Under the pieces are notes generated by a model. The model saw only the letters and a list, made by a program, of their open reading frames with translations, was not told where the DNA came from and made no database searches. The position numbers and the translations under genes are program-made. DNA of 64,000 nt from Bacillus aquiflavi (GTDB lineage Bacteria > Bacillota > Bacilli > Bacillales > Cytobacillaceae), in NCBI RefSeq assembly GCF_019915265.1, contig NZ_CP082780.1, positions 2,728,001-2,792,000 of the forward strand, in the 5' to 3' direction. Below, in pieces: positions 26,066 through 36,743 of this stretch. The stretch's first letter is position 1. The number at the start of each line of letters is the position of its first letter.

Positions 26066-27970
26066 TTAATTCATTGGTTGAACTGACTTTTCCTTGCTAG
26101 AGACTTCAGCAAAATTGTATTTCTCCTCAATATAGATACTATGCCAAATCATGAACATAAGAACAGTCCAAATTTTTCGACTGTAATCCCCTTTTCCACG
26201 ACAATGGTCATCTAATAGTTGCAATAAATAGGATTTATTAATCAAATGATCTGTTTTGCTTTCGTAAATTAACGTTTTCGCCCATTCGTTCATTTCCTCT
26301 TTTAACCAGTGACGAATTGGAACTGGAAAACCGAGTTTTTTACGATTTAAAACATGATCTGGTACAATTCCTTCCGCTGCTTTTCGCAAAATATATTTTG
26401 TTGTTCCTTTTGCAATTTTTAAGTTAGTCGGTAGTTTAGATGCGATTTCAAAAACATTTTTATCTAAAAATGGAACTCTTAATTCGAGAGAATGTGCCAT
26501 CGTCGTTTTATCTGCCTTCAGCAAAATGTCACCGCGCATCCACGTATGAATATCTATATATTGCATCTTTTCCACAGGAGCATAGTTTTGACATTCTTCG
26601 TAAAATGGCTTTGTAATTGAGTGGTATTGAATAGCTTCTTTATGTACAAGAAGAAGCTCGCGCTTTTCATCCTCTGTAAACATTTTTGCATTCCCTATAT
26701 AACGCTCCTCAAGAGGAGTGCATCCGCGCTCAATAAAGCTTTTCCCCTTCATTCCTTCAGGCATCATTCGTGCTATTTTTCTTAACAGCGCTTTAAATAT
26801 ATTTGGAATTTTATCGAACATGGCTAGCGAGCGTGGTTCACGATAAATATTATACCCGCCAAACAACTCATCAGCACCTTCTCCTGATAAAACAACCGAA
26901 ACATGCTTTCTCGCTTCACGAGCAACAAAATAAAGCGGCACACAAGCAGGATCAGCTAAAGGATCGTCCATATGCCACATAATTTTCGGCAGTTCATTCA
27001 TATACTCTTCAGGAGTAATAACATAATTAATATTTTCCACACCGATTTTTTCAGCTGTTTCCTTTGCTACATCAATTTCACTAAATCCATTTCGTTCAAA
27101 ACCGACAGAAAATGTTTTAATTTTCGGGTTGAATTTACTGGCAATTGAAGCAATGATTGAGGAATCGATCCCACCTGATAAAAACGATCCTAAAGGAACA
27201 TCACTACGCATATGTTTCTCAACAGAATCAAATAAAATATCACGAATTTCCTTAACATAATTTTCTTCTGATTTTACGACAGGATTAAATGTTGCTTTCC
27301 AGTACTGTTTGATTTCCATTTTTGAACCTATCTTTTTTGTAAAGTAATGACCTGGTTCCAGCTTACAAATTCCTTCTGACATCGTATTTGGCTCTGGAAC
27401 AAACTGAAACGTTAAATAATGCTGAAGTGATTCATAAATTATAACATCATTTTCTAACGCGTGTAAAATACTTTTCTTTTCTGAGGCAAAAAAAGTTCGC
27501 TTTTCATCTTCCATGTAGAAAAACGGTTTTATTCCAAAATGATCACGTGCTCCAAATAATGTCTGCTCTTTCTTATCCCAAATAACAAAGGCAAACATCC
27601 CTCGAAGCTTCTCAACCACTTTTTCTTTTAGTTTACTATATAAAGCAACGATCACTTCTGTATCAGAGTTTGTTGTAAATGTAACTTTGTTGTTTTTTAA
27701 TAGTTCTTCACGTAATTCTACATAATTGTAAATTTCACCATTAAAAATAATCCAATATCGTTCGTTTTCATACGATAATGGTTGGTGGCCGCTCTTAATA
27801 TCGATAATACTTAAACGACGAAATCCAAATTGAACATAGTCGTCAAAGTAATATCCTGCGTCATCGGGACCGCGATGAGTGATCAAGTCGTTCATTATTT
27901 TAAACTGTTTTTCATTTTCTTCTAAAACTTTTTGTGCTTTATCATGCACACAACCAATAAAACCACACAT
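26066..27970 (-). CDS. asnB: Asparagine synthetase (glutamine-hydrolysing)
   Basis: 634 residues. MCGFIGCV gives the N-terminal catalytic cysteine of class II glutamine amidotransferases after Met removal. RRLSIIDIKSGHQP and IFNGEIYNYVELREELL continue that domain. The synthetase domain carries the PP-loop SFLSGGIDSS near residue 256, and LSGEGADELFGGYNIY near residue 345. It converts aspartate plus glutamine and ATP to asparagine and glutamate. Location beside metK matches B. subtilis asnB. The start follows AGGTGCGG. It appears intact. Confidence 0.96.
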   Translation of the reverse strand: MCGFIGCVHDKAQKVLEENEKQFKIMNDLITHRGPDDAGYYFDDYVQFGFRRLSIIDIKSGHQPLSYENERYWIIFNGEIYNYVELREELLKNNKVTFTTNSDTEVIVALYSKLKEKVVEKLRGMFAFVIWDKKEQTLFGARDHFGIKPFFYMEDEKRTFFASEKKSILHALENDVIIYESLQHYLTFQFVPEPNTMSEGICKLEPGHYFTKKIGSKMEIKQYWKATFNPVVKSEENYVKEIRDILFDSVEKHMRSDVPLGSFLSGGIDSSIIASIASKFNPKIKTFSVGFERNGFSEIDVAKETAEKIGVENINYVITPEEYMNELPKIMWHMDDPLADPACVPLYFVAREARKHVSVVLSGEGADELFGGYNIYREPRSLAMFDKIPNIFKALLRKIARMMPEGMKGKSFIERGCTPLEERYIGNAKMFTEDEKRELLLVHKEAIQYHSITKPFYEECQNYAPVEKMQYIDIHTWMRGDILLKADKTTMAHSLELRVPFLDKNVFEIASKLPTNLKIAKGTTKYILRKAAEGIVPDHVLNRKKLGFPVPIRHWLKEEMNEWAKTLIYESKTDHLINKSYLLQLLDDHCRGKGDYSRKIWTVLMFMIWHSIYIEEKYNFAEVSSKEKSVQPMN

Positions 27971-28467
27971 TCGTCCGCACCTTCTCCATATTTAACATTC
28001 ACGTTATTATTTTATAAAAATTATCCGTCAATTACAACGGTGAAAAGTCATAATAATACCATTATACTGAGAATGACCAATCAAAAAAAGAAAAGAATGA
28101 TGAATTTTATGTAACGAAGATTATAAAGTGAAAAAAGCATATTAGTTCTTAAATAAAAGAAAACATCACATATCGTTAATAATATCATAAAGATGTACTC
28201 ATATCATAGAAAAACCATTATAAGATTATAGCTTAACGGTTACATAATTATTGCTGATAAAATCGAAAAGAGCTAAATCTAGCAATATAAAAGGAAAAAA
28301 TGGAGTTACATGTTAGATGTAACCCCATTCAGATTGTTGACAAACGCTCGCATTCGACATTGTTTCACTCCGTTATAAGCCCTTCGTGAACAACGGATCT
28401 ATTCGCTTATTGTTCCCGCTTCTTGATCGACACGCTCCGAGTTTTTCTCGAAAAAATGGATTAATAT
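27971..28467. other. Gene-free region between asnB and metK, holding a family A repeat
   Basis: The first 350 bp are AT-rich with no coding sense (asnB promoter side). A short hairpin GTTACAT...ATGTAAC lies near 28305-28322. The remaining part is the dispersed repeat listed separately. Confidence 0.5.
28335..28440 (+). repeat. Dispersed intergenic repeat, family A
   Basis: TGTTGACAAACGCTCGCATTC, with further matches (CCCTTCGTGAACAACGGA, CTATTCGCTT, GACACGCTC) in the same order as the copies at 36397 and 39455. Confidence 0.6.
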
Positions 28468-29670
28468 TTAACGATTTAAAGCTTGATTACGTAAATCATC
28501 CGCTTTATCCGTAAGTTCCCATGGAAGTTCAATATCTGTCCGTCCAAAATGTCCAAATGCAGCTGTTTGTTTATATATCGGACGACGTAAACGAAGCATT
28601 TTAATAATTCCAGCAGGACGCAAATCAAAGTTTTGCCGAACAACTTCTACAAGGATATCTTCAGAAACTTTACCAGTACCAAATGTATCAATAGAAATGG
28701 AAACAGGCTGTGCAACTCCGATTGCATAGGCGAGCTGTACCTCTACTTTGTCCGCTAAGCCAGATGCGACAATATTTTTCGCCACGTAACGAGCCGCGTA
28801 TGCTGCTGAACGATCAACCTTTGTAGGATCCTTACCTGAGAATGCACCGCCTCCATGACGTGCGTACCCTCCGTACGTATCGACGATAATCTTTCTTCCT
28901 GTTAGACCAGCATCACCTTGTGGTCCACCGATAACAAATCGACCTGTTGGATTAATAAAATATTTCGTATTTTCGTCAATTAATTCTTTAGAAACTACAG
29001 GTTCAATTACATATTTCTTCAAATCTTGCTTGATTTTTTCTAAACTAACACCTGGATGGTGTTGGGTCGAAATAACAATGGTATCAACACGAACCGGATG
29101 ATCATTTTCATCATACTCAATCGTCACTTGTGTCTTTCCATCAGGACGAAGGTAGGGAATGATTTGTTTTTTCCGTGCTTCTGATAAACGGCGAGAAAGC
29201 TTATGGGCTAATGAAATTGGAAGAGGCATAAGCTCCTCCGTCTCATTACAAGCAAATCCAAACATTAAACCTTGGTCACCAGCACCAATTGCTTCAATTT
29301 CTTCGTCAGTCATTTTACCTTCACGCGCTTCAATTGCTTGATCGACACCTATTGCAATGTCTGCAGATTGTTCATCAATAGAAGTTAAAACAGCACACGT
29401 TTCAGCATCAAAGCCATATTTCGCTCGCGTATATCCAATATTAGCCAATGTTTCCCGTACAATTTTTGGAATATCTACATAAGTAGACGTTGTTATTTCA
29501 CCAGTAACAAGAACTAATCCAGTTGTAACCGATGTTTCAGCAGCAACGCGTGCATTTGGATCTTTGTCTAATATCGCATCTAAAATTGCATCTGAAATTT
29601 GATCACAAATTTTGTCTGGATGACCATCCGTTACTGATTCGGATGTAAACAAACGACGTTTAGTTGACAT
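28468..29670 (-). CDS. metK: S-adenosylmethionine synthetase
   Basis: 400 residues, standard length. [20 protein letters not shown] is the N-terminal ATP/methionine region, [15 protein letters not shown] the core hexapeptide block, and [20 protein letters not shown] the P-loop-like block near residue 265. It makes SAM from methionine and ATP. The start follows AAGGAGGA. A SAM-I riboswitch in the leader should shut off transcription when SAM is high. It is intact. Confidence 0.97.
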   Translation of the reverse strand: MSTKRRLFTSESVTDGHPDKICDQISDAILDAILDKDPNARVAAETSVTTGLVLVTGEITTSTYVDIPKIVRETLANIGYTRAKYGFDAETCAVLTSIDEQSADIAIGVDQAIEAREGKMTDEEIEAIGAGDQGLMFGFACNETEELMPLPISLAHKLSRRLSEARKKQIIPYLRPDGKTQVTIEYDENDHPVRVDTIVISTQHHPGVSLEKIKQDLKKYVIEPVVSKELIDENTKYFINPTGRFVIGGPQGDAGLTGRKIIVDTYGGYARHGGGAFSGKDPTKVDRSAAYAARYVAKNIVASGLADKVEVQLAYAIGVAQPVSISIDTFGTGKVSEDILVEVVRQNFDLRPAGIIKMLRLRRPIYKQTAAFGHFGRTDIELPWELTDKADDLRNQALNR

Positions 29671-29833
29671 CTAAATTTTCCTCCTTATTTCATTAAATTT
29701 AGAGAAAGATATTGAAGAAGCAATTTTCATACGTTACCGCATCTTCTTTTATTACTTTTTAGACGGAACTCATTTCCCTAAGTAGTATGAAATAAACATT
29801 ACCTTTTAGAATGAAAAATTAGCTTCTAAATAC

Positions 29834-30019
29834 AAAAAACCTTTCCACATTGAGGAAAGGTAATCATTTACTCATTCGCCTTTCACTCTTATCGTTCAAG
29901 GATATGTCCTTGCAACAGATTAGCACCTTTGCTTAAAAAAGATTGATTAACCATTTTCTTTTTAAAAGCAGGTTGCTGGGTTTCATAGGGTCTGTCCCTC
30001 CACCATCTCGGGATAAGAG
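29834..30019 (-). promoter_or_regulatory. SAM-I (S-box) riboswitch of metK
   Basis: On the minus strand the P1 strand CTCTTATCCCGAG (30007-30019) is followed by GGTGGAGGGACAGACCC. Then come GAAACCCAGCAACCTG and AAAGGTGCTAATCTG, and the closing CGATAAGAG (29886-29894). A terminator ACCTTTCC...GGAAAGGTTTTTT lies at 29834-29862. This is the complete S-box consensus. Confidence 0.95.
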
Positions 30020-30408
30020 AGTATCCGTTCAACTCATAATAGCTCATGTTATTACCATACGTCAATTAATTTATCCTTAAAACGGCATTTCAATCATTGG
30101 GCAGTTCACTAATGATTAGTTTATCTATTGAACAAACAACTGTTACAACTATCCTTTTAAAGGTTTTTACATCAAAATAATCCTTCTCTTTACTTTTTCA
30201 CTTTTCTATTTATAATGTTTGGATATACTAACTTTACAGTCTTAATTACAAATGAAATCAAAGCCTTATACTACAGTTATGAATAATGCAAATGTTACAA
30301 TTTTAAAACAACGAAGTGAAATTTTTTATTTAGTATAGATTATTAACTTAAATGTGTTATACTAATTTCGAGTAAAATAAATCGGAAAAAAAGGAAGGTT
30401 ATCATCAG
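30020..30408. other. Divergent promoter region metK/pckA
   Basis: TATACT at 30358-30363 is a probable -10 for pckA; the -35 is poor, as in repressed gluconeogenic promoters. No CcpN site is evident to me. The rest is AT-rich and featureless. Confidence 0.4.
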
Positions 30409-31995
30409 ATGAGTTCTGTAAGTATTTCCAACGAATTAAATGAATTGTTAATGGGAAAAAACGTGCACATTCAATTGTCTGTTCCACAACTAGTTGAAAA
30501 AGTGTTAAACCGTAATGAAGGTTTGTTAACTTCCACTGGTGCAGTCCGAGCCACAACTGGAAAGTATACAGGACGCTCCCCTAAAGATAAATATATCGTA
30601 GAGGAAGCATCTACAAAAGATAAAATTGATTGGGGTTCCGTCAATCAGCCTATTTCGGAAGAGGTTTTCACAAACCTTTATCATAAAGTGATTCATTATT
30701 TAAAAGAAAAAGATGAGGTTTTCGTATTTAAAGGCTTTGCTGGCGCTGATAAAAAACATCAATTGCCAATTCAAGTGATCAATGAATATGCTTGGAACAA
30801 TTTATTCGCCCATCAATTATTCATCCGTCCAAATGAAGATGAATTAAAAGATCATAAAGCAGAATTTACTGTCATTTCAGCTCCAAATTTCAAAGCTGAT
30901 CCTTCAGTAGATGGTACAAAATCAGAAACATTCATTATTATTTCATTTGAACGTCGTACTGTTTTAATCGGGGGAACTGAATACGCCGGAGAAATTAAAA
31001 AATCTATTTTCTCAATTATGAATTATTTATTGCCTGAGAATAACATTTTACCAATGCACTGTTCTGCAAATGTTGGCCGCGAAGGTGATGTTTCCTTATT
31101 TTTCGGACTTTCTGGTACTGGTAAAACAACATTATCCGCAGATCCAAATCGCCGCTTAATCGGTGATGATGAGCACGGCTGGTCTTCTAACGGAGTATTT
31201 AATATTGAAGGCGGCTGTTATGCAAAATGTATTAATTTATCCCGTGAAAAAGAACCGCAAATATTTGATGCAATCCGATTCGGCTCTGTTTTAGAAAATG
31301 TTGTTGTTGATGAAGATACACGTGTTGCTGATTATGACGACAGCACATTAACGGAAAATACTCGTGCAGCTTATCCGATTGAAGCAATTGATAATATTGT
31401 TGTTCCTAGTATTGCTGGACATCCAAATACAATTATTTTTCTAACTGCTGATGCCTTTGGAGTTTTACCTCCAATTGCAAAATTAACAAAAGAACAGGCT
31501 ATGTATCATTTCCTAAGCGGATATACAAGTAAGTTAGCTGGTACAGAACGTGGAATTACTTCTCCTCAAGCAACGTTTTCAACTTGTTTCGGTTCACCGT
31601 TCCTACCGCTACCTGCAACTCGTTATGCGGAAATGCTTGGTGAGAAAATTGATGAACACAATGCAAAAGTTTATTTAGTAAATACAGGCTGGACAGGAGG
31701 AGAATATGGCGTTGGAAACCGAATGAAGCTTGCTTATACAAGAGCAATGGTTCAATCTGCTTTAGAAGGCGAATTAACCAACGTTGAAACCGTTAAAGAT
31801 GAAATTTTCGGTTTAGAAATTCCGTTGCATGTTCCAGGTGTTCCTGATGAAGTTCTTCAACCAAATAAAACGTGGGCAGACCAAGATGCTTACGAAAAGA
31901 AAGCGAAAGAACTCGCTGCTAAATTCCGTGAGAACTTAAAAAAATTCACAAATGTTTCAAATGACATTGAGCAAAAAGGCGGACCTATTGCTTAA
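30409..31995 (+). CDS. pckA: Phosphoenolpyruvate carboxykinase (ATP)
   Basis: 528 residues. [16 protein letters not shown] near residue 240 is the kinase P-loop, [20 protein letters not shown] the metal-binding block, and [17 protein letters not shown] the PEPCK-specific region. It decarboxylates and phosphorylates oxaloacetate to PEP, the first committed gluconeogenic step. The ribosome-binding site is AAGGAAGG. Divergent placement opposite metK matches B. subtilis. It is intact and followed by a strong terminator. Confidence 0.97.
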   Translation: MSSVSISNELNELLMGKNVHIQLSVPQLVEKVLNRNEGLLTSTGAVRATTGKYTGRSPKDKYIVEEASTKDKIDWGSVNQPISEEVFTNLYHKVIHYLKEKDEVFVFKGFAGADKKHQLPIQVINEYAWNNLFAHQLFIRPNEDELKDHKAEFTVISAPNFKADPSVDGTKSETFIIISFERRTVLIGGTEYAGEIKKSIFSIMNYLLPENNILPMHCSANVGREGDVSLFFGLSGTGKTTLSADPNRRLIGDDEHGWSSNGVFNIEGGCYAKCINLSREKEPQIFDAIRFGSVLENVVVDEDTRVADYDDSTLTENTRAAYPIEAIDNIVVPSIAGHPNTIIFLTADAFGVLPPIAKLTKEQAMYHFLSGYTSKLAGTERGITSPQATFSTCFGSPFLPLPATRYAEMLGEKIDEHNAKVYLVNTGWTGGEYGVGNRMKLAYTRAMVQSALEGELTNVETVKDEIFGLEIPLHVPGVPDEVLQPNKTWADQDAYEKKAKELAAKFRENLKKFTNVSNDIEQKGGPIA

Positions 31996-32006
31996 TCATT
32001 ATTTTT

Positions 32007-32039
32007 AAAAAAACGGCACAGTTTAAGTGCCGTTTTTTT
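32007..32039 (+). terminator. pckA terminator
   Basis: The stem AAAACGGCAC / GTGCCGTTTTTTT, 12 bp after the stop. Confidence 0.92.
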
Positions 32040-32415
32040 CGTCCAAAAGTTGACTTTCCTATTAGAATGTCCCTGTTTATAACCAATAATGCTGATTTAT
32101 CAACATTATTACTTTTCAATTTTTATTGTCTTTGCTTGCATTAGTACAATCGATATTAGAATCAATTTCCGCGAGTTTGAAAACAGTTCTAAAACCAAGG
32201 CCAATTGCACGAGGCGAAAGCGAATAGATCTAAGCAAGCAACAAATGAATCAGAGCGTTTCTCGACAGTCTAAAAACGGAGAATAATAAAAGCTAAATTA
32301 TCGAGCTATATATTTCAGAAAGAATAATAAATGATGAAAGTTCACCCATTTTTAAATTTGACCGTTTATGTAAATGTTCAAGCTTTTATTCTCCTGCTTT
32401 GCTCAAAATTAATAA
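32040..32415. other. Gene-free region after pckA with a reverse family A repeat
   Basis: Near 32195-32275 the minus strand reads CTATTCGCTTTCGCCTCGTGC, matching the core of the dispersed repeat in reverse orientation. No gene is supported; the short frames here have no ribosome-binding site. Confidence 0.45.
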
Positions 32416-32664
32416 TCAATTTGTAGACTTTAATGAAATGAGTTGATAAGTTAACATAGTTTGATTATTTTCCCATTGCACTTTCGTAATAACTGCACTG
32501 CCACTTGAATCGCTTTCTAGAGTTTTTTTTACTTCTATGGGAATGTTGATGATTGGATATAGTCTATATCCGTTTTTTACAAGGGTAAATATATTCTCCT
32601 CTTCCCGTTTTTCTCTTCCTTTAGTCACTATTAATGTGTTTAACTCGATTGGCATCCCCATCAT
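32416..32664 (-). CDS. ytmB: YtmB, DUF2584 family
   Basis: 82 residues (MMGMPIELNTLIVTKGREKR, then LVKNGYRLYPIINIPIEVKK), matching the short YtmB/DUF2584 proteins of unknown function that sit between pckA and ytmA in Bacillus. The start follows AAAGGAGAG. A predicted small beta-rich cytoplasmic protein; no active site is apparent. Confidence 0.85.
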   Translation of the reverse strand: MMGMPIELNTLIVTKGREKREEENIFTLVKNGYRLYPIINIPIEVKKTLESDSSGSAVITKVQWENNQTMLTYQLISLKSTN

Positions 32665-32705
32665 TTTCTCTCCTTTATGATTATGATTTGCTTAATGATA
32701 TTTTA

Positions 32706-33494
32706 TCATCTTTTCACTTGCTTTTTCATCCATGACGTTAAGTCTTTGACAACGATGCGATTCACCACAGGAGGAAAATAATGATTAAATTGTGGAAAAT
32801 ACCATGATTGGACATCTTTATTTAAAATATGTAATTGTTGCTCCAAAAGATAAGCATGCTTTATAGAGACATTCAAATCCTTTTCTCCATGAATAATTAA
32901 AACAGGAGCAGTTATTTTTTCCAGAAAAAATAACGGAGTGCGATATTTGTATCGTTCTGGATATTTTTTAGGGGTTCCTCCAATTACTCTTTTCATCATC
33001 TTACGTAAATCAGCTCGTTCATAGTACGTTAAAAACATATCGCTTACACCCCCCCACGTTACAACTGAAGCTGTCTCAGGGAAATGAATAGCTGTTAATA
33101 ACGCCATCACTCCACCACGGGAAAAACCAAAGACATGTACTTTATTCACTCGTTGATAATTACTCAGAAAAGAAAATGCAGAAAATGCATCATAGCGATC
33201 TTCACCAGCAAAATCCTCATTTCCTTCCCCGCCTTGATTTCCCCGATAAAATGGAGCAAATACAATAAAACCTTCTGATGCAAACTGGATGATTCGTCCA
33301 GGGCGTACTTTACCAACATTTTTAATACCGCCTCGTAAATATAAAAAGCCGTCATACTTTCCTTCTTCTTTTGGTTCAGCAAGAAGCCCCTTTACCTTTA
33401 GTCCATTTGAATAATATGTAATGATTGATAATAAAATATTCGGATGTGGTGAAGGAAACCTCTGATTTGAAATCACCTCTCCATTAAATCTCAT
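32706..33494 (-). CDS. ytmA: YtmA, S9-type alpha/beta hydrolase
   Basis: 262 residues. FGFSRGGVMALL near residue 125 is the nucleophile elbow (G-F-S-R-G). IIHGEKDLNVSIKHAYLLE gives the acid residue, and FNHYFPP near the C-terminus the histidine, in the order of prolyl-oligopeptidase-like S9 hydrolases. No signal peptide. Substrate unknown (peptide or ester). The start ATG overlaps a weak AGGGAG site. Neighbours match B. subtilis ytmA. Confidence 0.88.
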   Translation of the reverse strand: MRFNGEVISNQRFPSPHPNILLSIITYYSNGLKVKGLLAEPKEEGKYDGFLYLRGGIKNVGKVRPGRIIQFASEGFIVFAPFYRGNQGGEGNEDFAGEDRYDAFSAFSFLSNYQRVNKVHVFGFSRGGVMALLTAIHFPETASVVTWGGVSDMFLTYYERADLRKMMKRVIGGTPKKYPERYKYRTPLFFLEKITAPVLIIHGEKDLNVSIKHAYLLEQQLHILNKDVQSWYFPQFNHYFPPVVNRIVVKDLTSWMKKQVKR

Positions 33495-33625
33495 TCATAA
33501 CACTCCCTTTAATTATAAAAAATGAGCAATAGGCATTCACACATTTTTATTCATATCATACGATAACGTAGATTTATCTTGAGTCATTGAAGCGTAAAAG
33601 CTACAGTAGGAATCGGCCTTATTAA

Positions 33626-33746
33626 CGCTATGTTAAACAAGTTGTTTTATGATCATCCGTTCGTTCTGACGATATGCTCTCCTTTTTGTTTCATCTTTAT
33701 CAAAAGGGAAACGAGCTAATCAATCAACGAGTTATCCAACATAGCG
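33626..33746. repeat. Long-range inverted repeat upstream of ytlA
   Basis: CGCTATGTT at 33626-33634 is the exact complement of AACATAGCG at 33738-33746, so a 100-nt loop could close over the leader just before the ytlA ribosome-binding site. Confidence 0.45.
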
Positions 33747-33771
33747 ATTACTTAAAAAAGGAGGTTAAAAT

Positions 33772-34770
33772 GTGAAGCAACTGGTAAAAATTAACTTTAC
33801 CTTAATAGCTTTAACCATTCTTATTATACCGTTGTCCTCCTGTAATACGAAAACGATGCCAAAACTTCGAATTGCGGAAGTGACCCGCTCTATTTTCTAC
33901 GCTCCGCAATATGTTGCAATTGAAAAAGTTTTTTTTAAAGATGAAGGGTTGGAGGTTGAATTAACGACAACATGGGGCGGAGATAAAACAATGACAGCTT
34001 TGCTCTCAGATGGAACCGATATCGCGTTAGTAGGTTCTGAAACATCTATATATGTATATGCACAAGGAGCAAATGATCCTGTTATTAATTTTGCAAGCTT
34101 AGCTCAAACAGACGGGACATTTCTCGTTTCACGGGAAAAAAACGATAACTTTTCATGGGAGCAATTAAAAGGAAAAACATTTCTCGGACAACGTAAAGGG
34201 GGAATGCCCCAAATGGTTGGAGAATTCGTTTTAAAGAAAAACGGCATAAATCCTCAATCTGATTTAAAGTTAATTCAAAATGTTGATTTCGCTAATATTT
34301 CTAGTGCTTTTGCTTCCGGTACTGGTGATTTTGTTCAACTATTTGAACCAACTGCAAGCCTTTTTGAACAAGAAGGGGTTGGTTATATTGTTGCTTCTTT
34401 CGGTAATGAATCCGGGCAGCTTCCCTATACAACTTTTATGGCGAAAGAAAGCTATATTAACGAAAATGAGGAAATAATCGAGAAATTCACTAGAGCGATA
34501 TATAATGCTCAAAAATGGGTTGCATCAAGCAGCACGAAAGAGAGTAGTAAAGCCATTCATTCTTATTTTGAAGATACTGAGCTAGAAGTTATTGAAATAG
34601 TTGTTGATCGTTAAAAAAATCAAGGCTCTTTCGCCTCTAATCCATTAATAAGCGAAGAGAATTGGAATCATCTTCAACATATAATGGCCGAGTCTGGAGA
34701 ACTTCCAAAAAAAATTCATTATAAAACACTAGTCGACAATAAGTTTGCCAAAAAAGTGATGAACGAATAA
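33772..34770 (+). pseudogene. ytlA: ABC transporter substrate-binding lipoprotein YtlA with internal stop
   Basis: GTG 33772, seven bases after AAGGAGG. Signal peptide with lipobox LSSC (Cys near residue 24), then KLRIAEVTRSIFYAPQYVA, the NMT1/SsuA/TauA-type binding fold, and WGGDKTMTALLSDGTDIALVG. The frame is broken by TAA at 34612-34614; the same frame continues KNQGSFASNPLISEENW to 34770, 332 residues restored. In relatives a Tyr (VVDRYKNQG) is expected at the stop, so TAC to TAA is likely. Loss of the C-terminal 52 residues should destroy ligand binding. Part of the ytlACD operon, whose substrate in B. subtilis is uncharacterised. Confidence 0.85.
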
Positions 34771-34808
34771 TTAGCATTTAAGTTTAGTAGTCATGAGGAG
34801 GCAGCTAC

Positions 34809-35609
34809 ATGAGTTTTTTAATTTTACGAGACATTCATCATACGTATTTTACTAAAGCAACAGCCACAACCGCCCTTTATGATGTCTCCCTTCATGTAGA
34901 GGAAGGAGAGTTTGTTTCCTTTCTCGGCCCTAGTGGTTGTGGAAAAACGACTTTATTATCAATAATTGCGGGACTTATCTCGCCAACTGAAGGCACAGTT
35001 ATGCTTGAAGGAAAATCGATAAAAGAAGCCACAAATACTATTGGATATATGCTTCAGCAAGATTACTTATTTCCCTGGAAAACAATTGAGGAAAATATTT
35101 TGCTAGGTTTAAAGCTAACAAATCAACTGAATGATTCGAAAAAAAACTATGCTTACTCTTTATAAAAAAAAATGAATTTACAAGATGTCGAATCACAGTT
35201 TCCAAACCAATTGTCAGGTGGAATGAGACAACGTGTTGCCCTAGTGCGAACATTAGCTAATAATCCTAAATTGTTAATGCTTGACGAACCATTTTCCGCT
35301 TTAGACTATCAAACGAAGCTTAAACTTGAAGATTTAGTTTTTACAACACTAAAATCTTTCGGAAAAACGGCCCTTCTTGTCACTCATGATATTGGGGAAG
35401 CAATTGCAATGAGTGATCGAATTTTTCTTCTTTCGCCAAAGCCTGGCACAGTGCATAAAATATTTACAATTCCTAATCATTTGAAAAGCTTATCACCTTT
35501 TACAGTACGAAATGAAGAAGCATACGCTCATCTATTTCAAATCATTTGGAAGGAGTTGGAGATTCTTGAGCAACAAAACGAATGTAGAACTCCTTCATCA
35601 ACAATATAA
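34809..35609 (+). pseudogene. ytlC: ABC transporter ATPase YtlC with internal stop
   Basis: ATG 34809 after GAGGAGG. Walker A is GPSGCGKTTLL near residue 40, a Q-loop is in YMLQQDYLFPWKTIEENI, the ABC signature is LSGGMRQRVALVRTLA, Walker B is LLMLDEPFSALD and the H-loop is LLVTHDIGEAIAMSD. A TAA at 35163-35165 interrupts the frame between Q-loop and signature (SL-stop-KKMNLQDVE). The frame is otherwise open from 34809 to 35609, 266 residues, typical of SsuB/TauB-type proteins. The upstream fragment lacks the signature and Walker B, so no functional ATPase is made without readthrough or re-initiation at ATG 35172. Confidence 0.86.
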
Positions 35610-36375
35610 ACGATCATTAATTCGAGAGAAACGTTGGATTAAATTTTATCAACTGATCATCTTCTTATTCTTTTTTATCGGCTGGGAACTTGCAAGTCAA
35701 AAACATTGGATTGATCCTCTTATTTTTAGCTCTCCTTCAAAAGTATGGGCATTGTTTATCGAAAAAATAAGTGATGGTTCATTAATTGCCCATTTGAGTG
35801 TTACATTATTTGAAACAGTATTAGGATTTATACTTGGTACATTACTTGGTACAATTTTAGCAGCCGCCCTATGGTGGTCGCCAATGCTGTCAAAAATAAT
35901 TGATCCTTATTTAGTCGTCTTAAATGCAATGCCGAAAGTCGCACTAGGTCCCATATTAATAGTTGCAATCGGACCTGGCTTAACATCCATTATTGCAATG
36001 GGAGCAATTATTTCAGTTATCATTACAACAATTGTCGTCTACACTTCATTTAGTGAAGTAGATCCGAATTATTTAAAAGTTTTACAAACATTTAATGCTT
36101 CTCGCACACAAAGCTTTAAAGAAGCTATACTTCCTGCTTCTTTTCCAACAATCATTTCTACTTTAAAAGTAAATGTAGGTTTATCATGGGTTGGTGTTAT
36201 TGTTGGTGAATTTCTCGTCTCTGCAAAAGGGCTAGGCTATATGATTATATACGGCTTTCAAGTATTTAACTTCACACTTGTTCTGTTATCATTACTTGTT
36301 ATTGCTGTCTTTGCTACAATTATGTACCAGCTTGTTGAAGTACTTGAAAAAAAATTAATTAAAAATAAACTGTAA
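35566..36375 (+). CDS. ytlD: ABC transporter permease YtlD
   Basis: 269 residues from TTG 35566, with GGAAGGAG upstream and the start inside the end of ytlC. The ATG at 35512 lies deep within ytlC and is unlikely. About six transmembrane helices are present. The EAA loop, [20 protein letters not shown], near residue 170 contacts the ATPase. [21 protein letters not shown] is the SsuC/TauC-type signature. This gene is intact although its two partners are broken, so the transporter is probably dead. Confidence 0.9.
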   Translation: MSNKTNVELLHQQYKRSLIREKRWIKFYQLIIFLFFFIGWELASQKHWIDPLIFSSPSKVWALFIEKISDGSLIAHLSVTLFETVLGFILGTLLGTILAAALWWSPMLSKIIDPYLVVLNAMPKVALGPILIVAIGPGLTSIIAMGAIISVIITTIVVYTSFSEVDPNYLKVLQTFNASRTQSFKEAILPASFPTIISTLKVNVGLSWVGVIVGEFLVSAKGLGYMIIYGFQVFNFTLVLLSLLVIAVFATIMYQLVEVLEKKLIKNKL

Positions 36376-36396
36376 GAGGCTGGGGCTTACTTCAGG

Positions 36397-36635
36397 CTGT
36401 TGACAAACAGACTCATGAACACTTGTTCTATTTGCTTTCGCCTCATGCTATGTGCTTCAACTGACAAGCGCTTTCAAATCTCGCGGAAATCGATTCTACA
36501 TCTTGACTTTGTCCTCAATCTCTGAGGGTTTACAAAAAGTAAACCCTCAGTTTGTTGAAAAACAGTCATTGTTGCAACTTATGAACGACTGTTCTTTTCG
36601 CTTCAATGCCTCGGCTGACAAGGGCTTTCAATTAT
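36397..36635 (+). repeat. Dispersed intergenic repeat, family A, two tandem copies
   Basis: Copy one (36397-36480) reads CTGTTGACAAACAGACTCATG and TTGTTCTATTTGCTTTCGCC. Copy two (36543-36635) reads TTGTTGAAAAACAG, ACTTATGAACGACTGTTC, and CTGACAAGGGCTTTCAA in the same order. Together they fill most of the 36376-36743 gap. Confidence 0.65.
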
Positions 36636-36743
36636 TCAAAATAAAAAAGGCTTCAAGTATTAACTAGCCCCTTAGATGTGGACTCTTCGCTTGCGCTTCA
36701 TGATTGATCCTCTTATGAACTATCCTCATGAATGTTTTACTAG

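Noticed and set aside
32089-32286. 65-residue ORF after pckA
   Set aside because: No ribosome-binding site, and it covers a reverse copy of the dispersed repeat.
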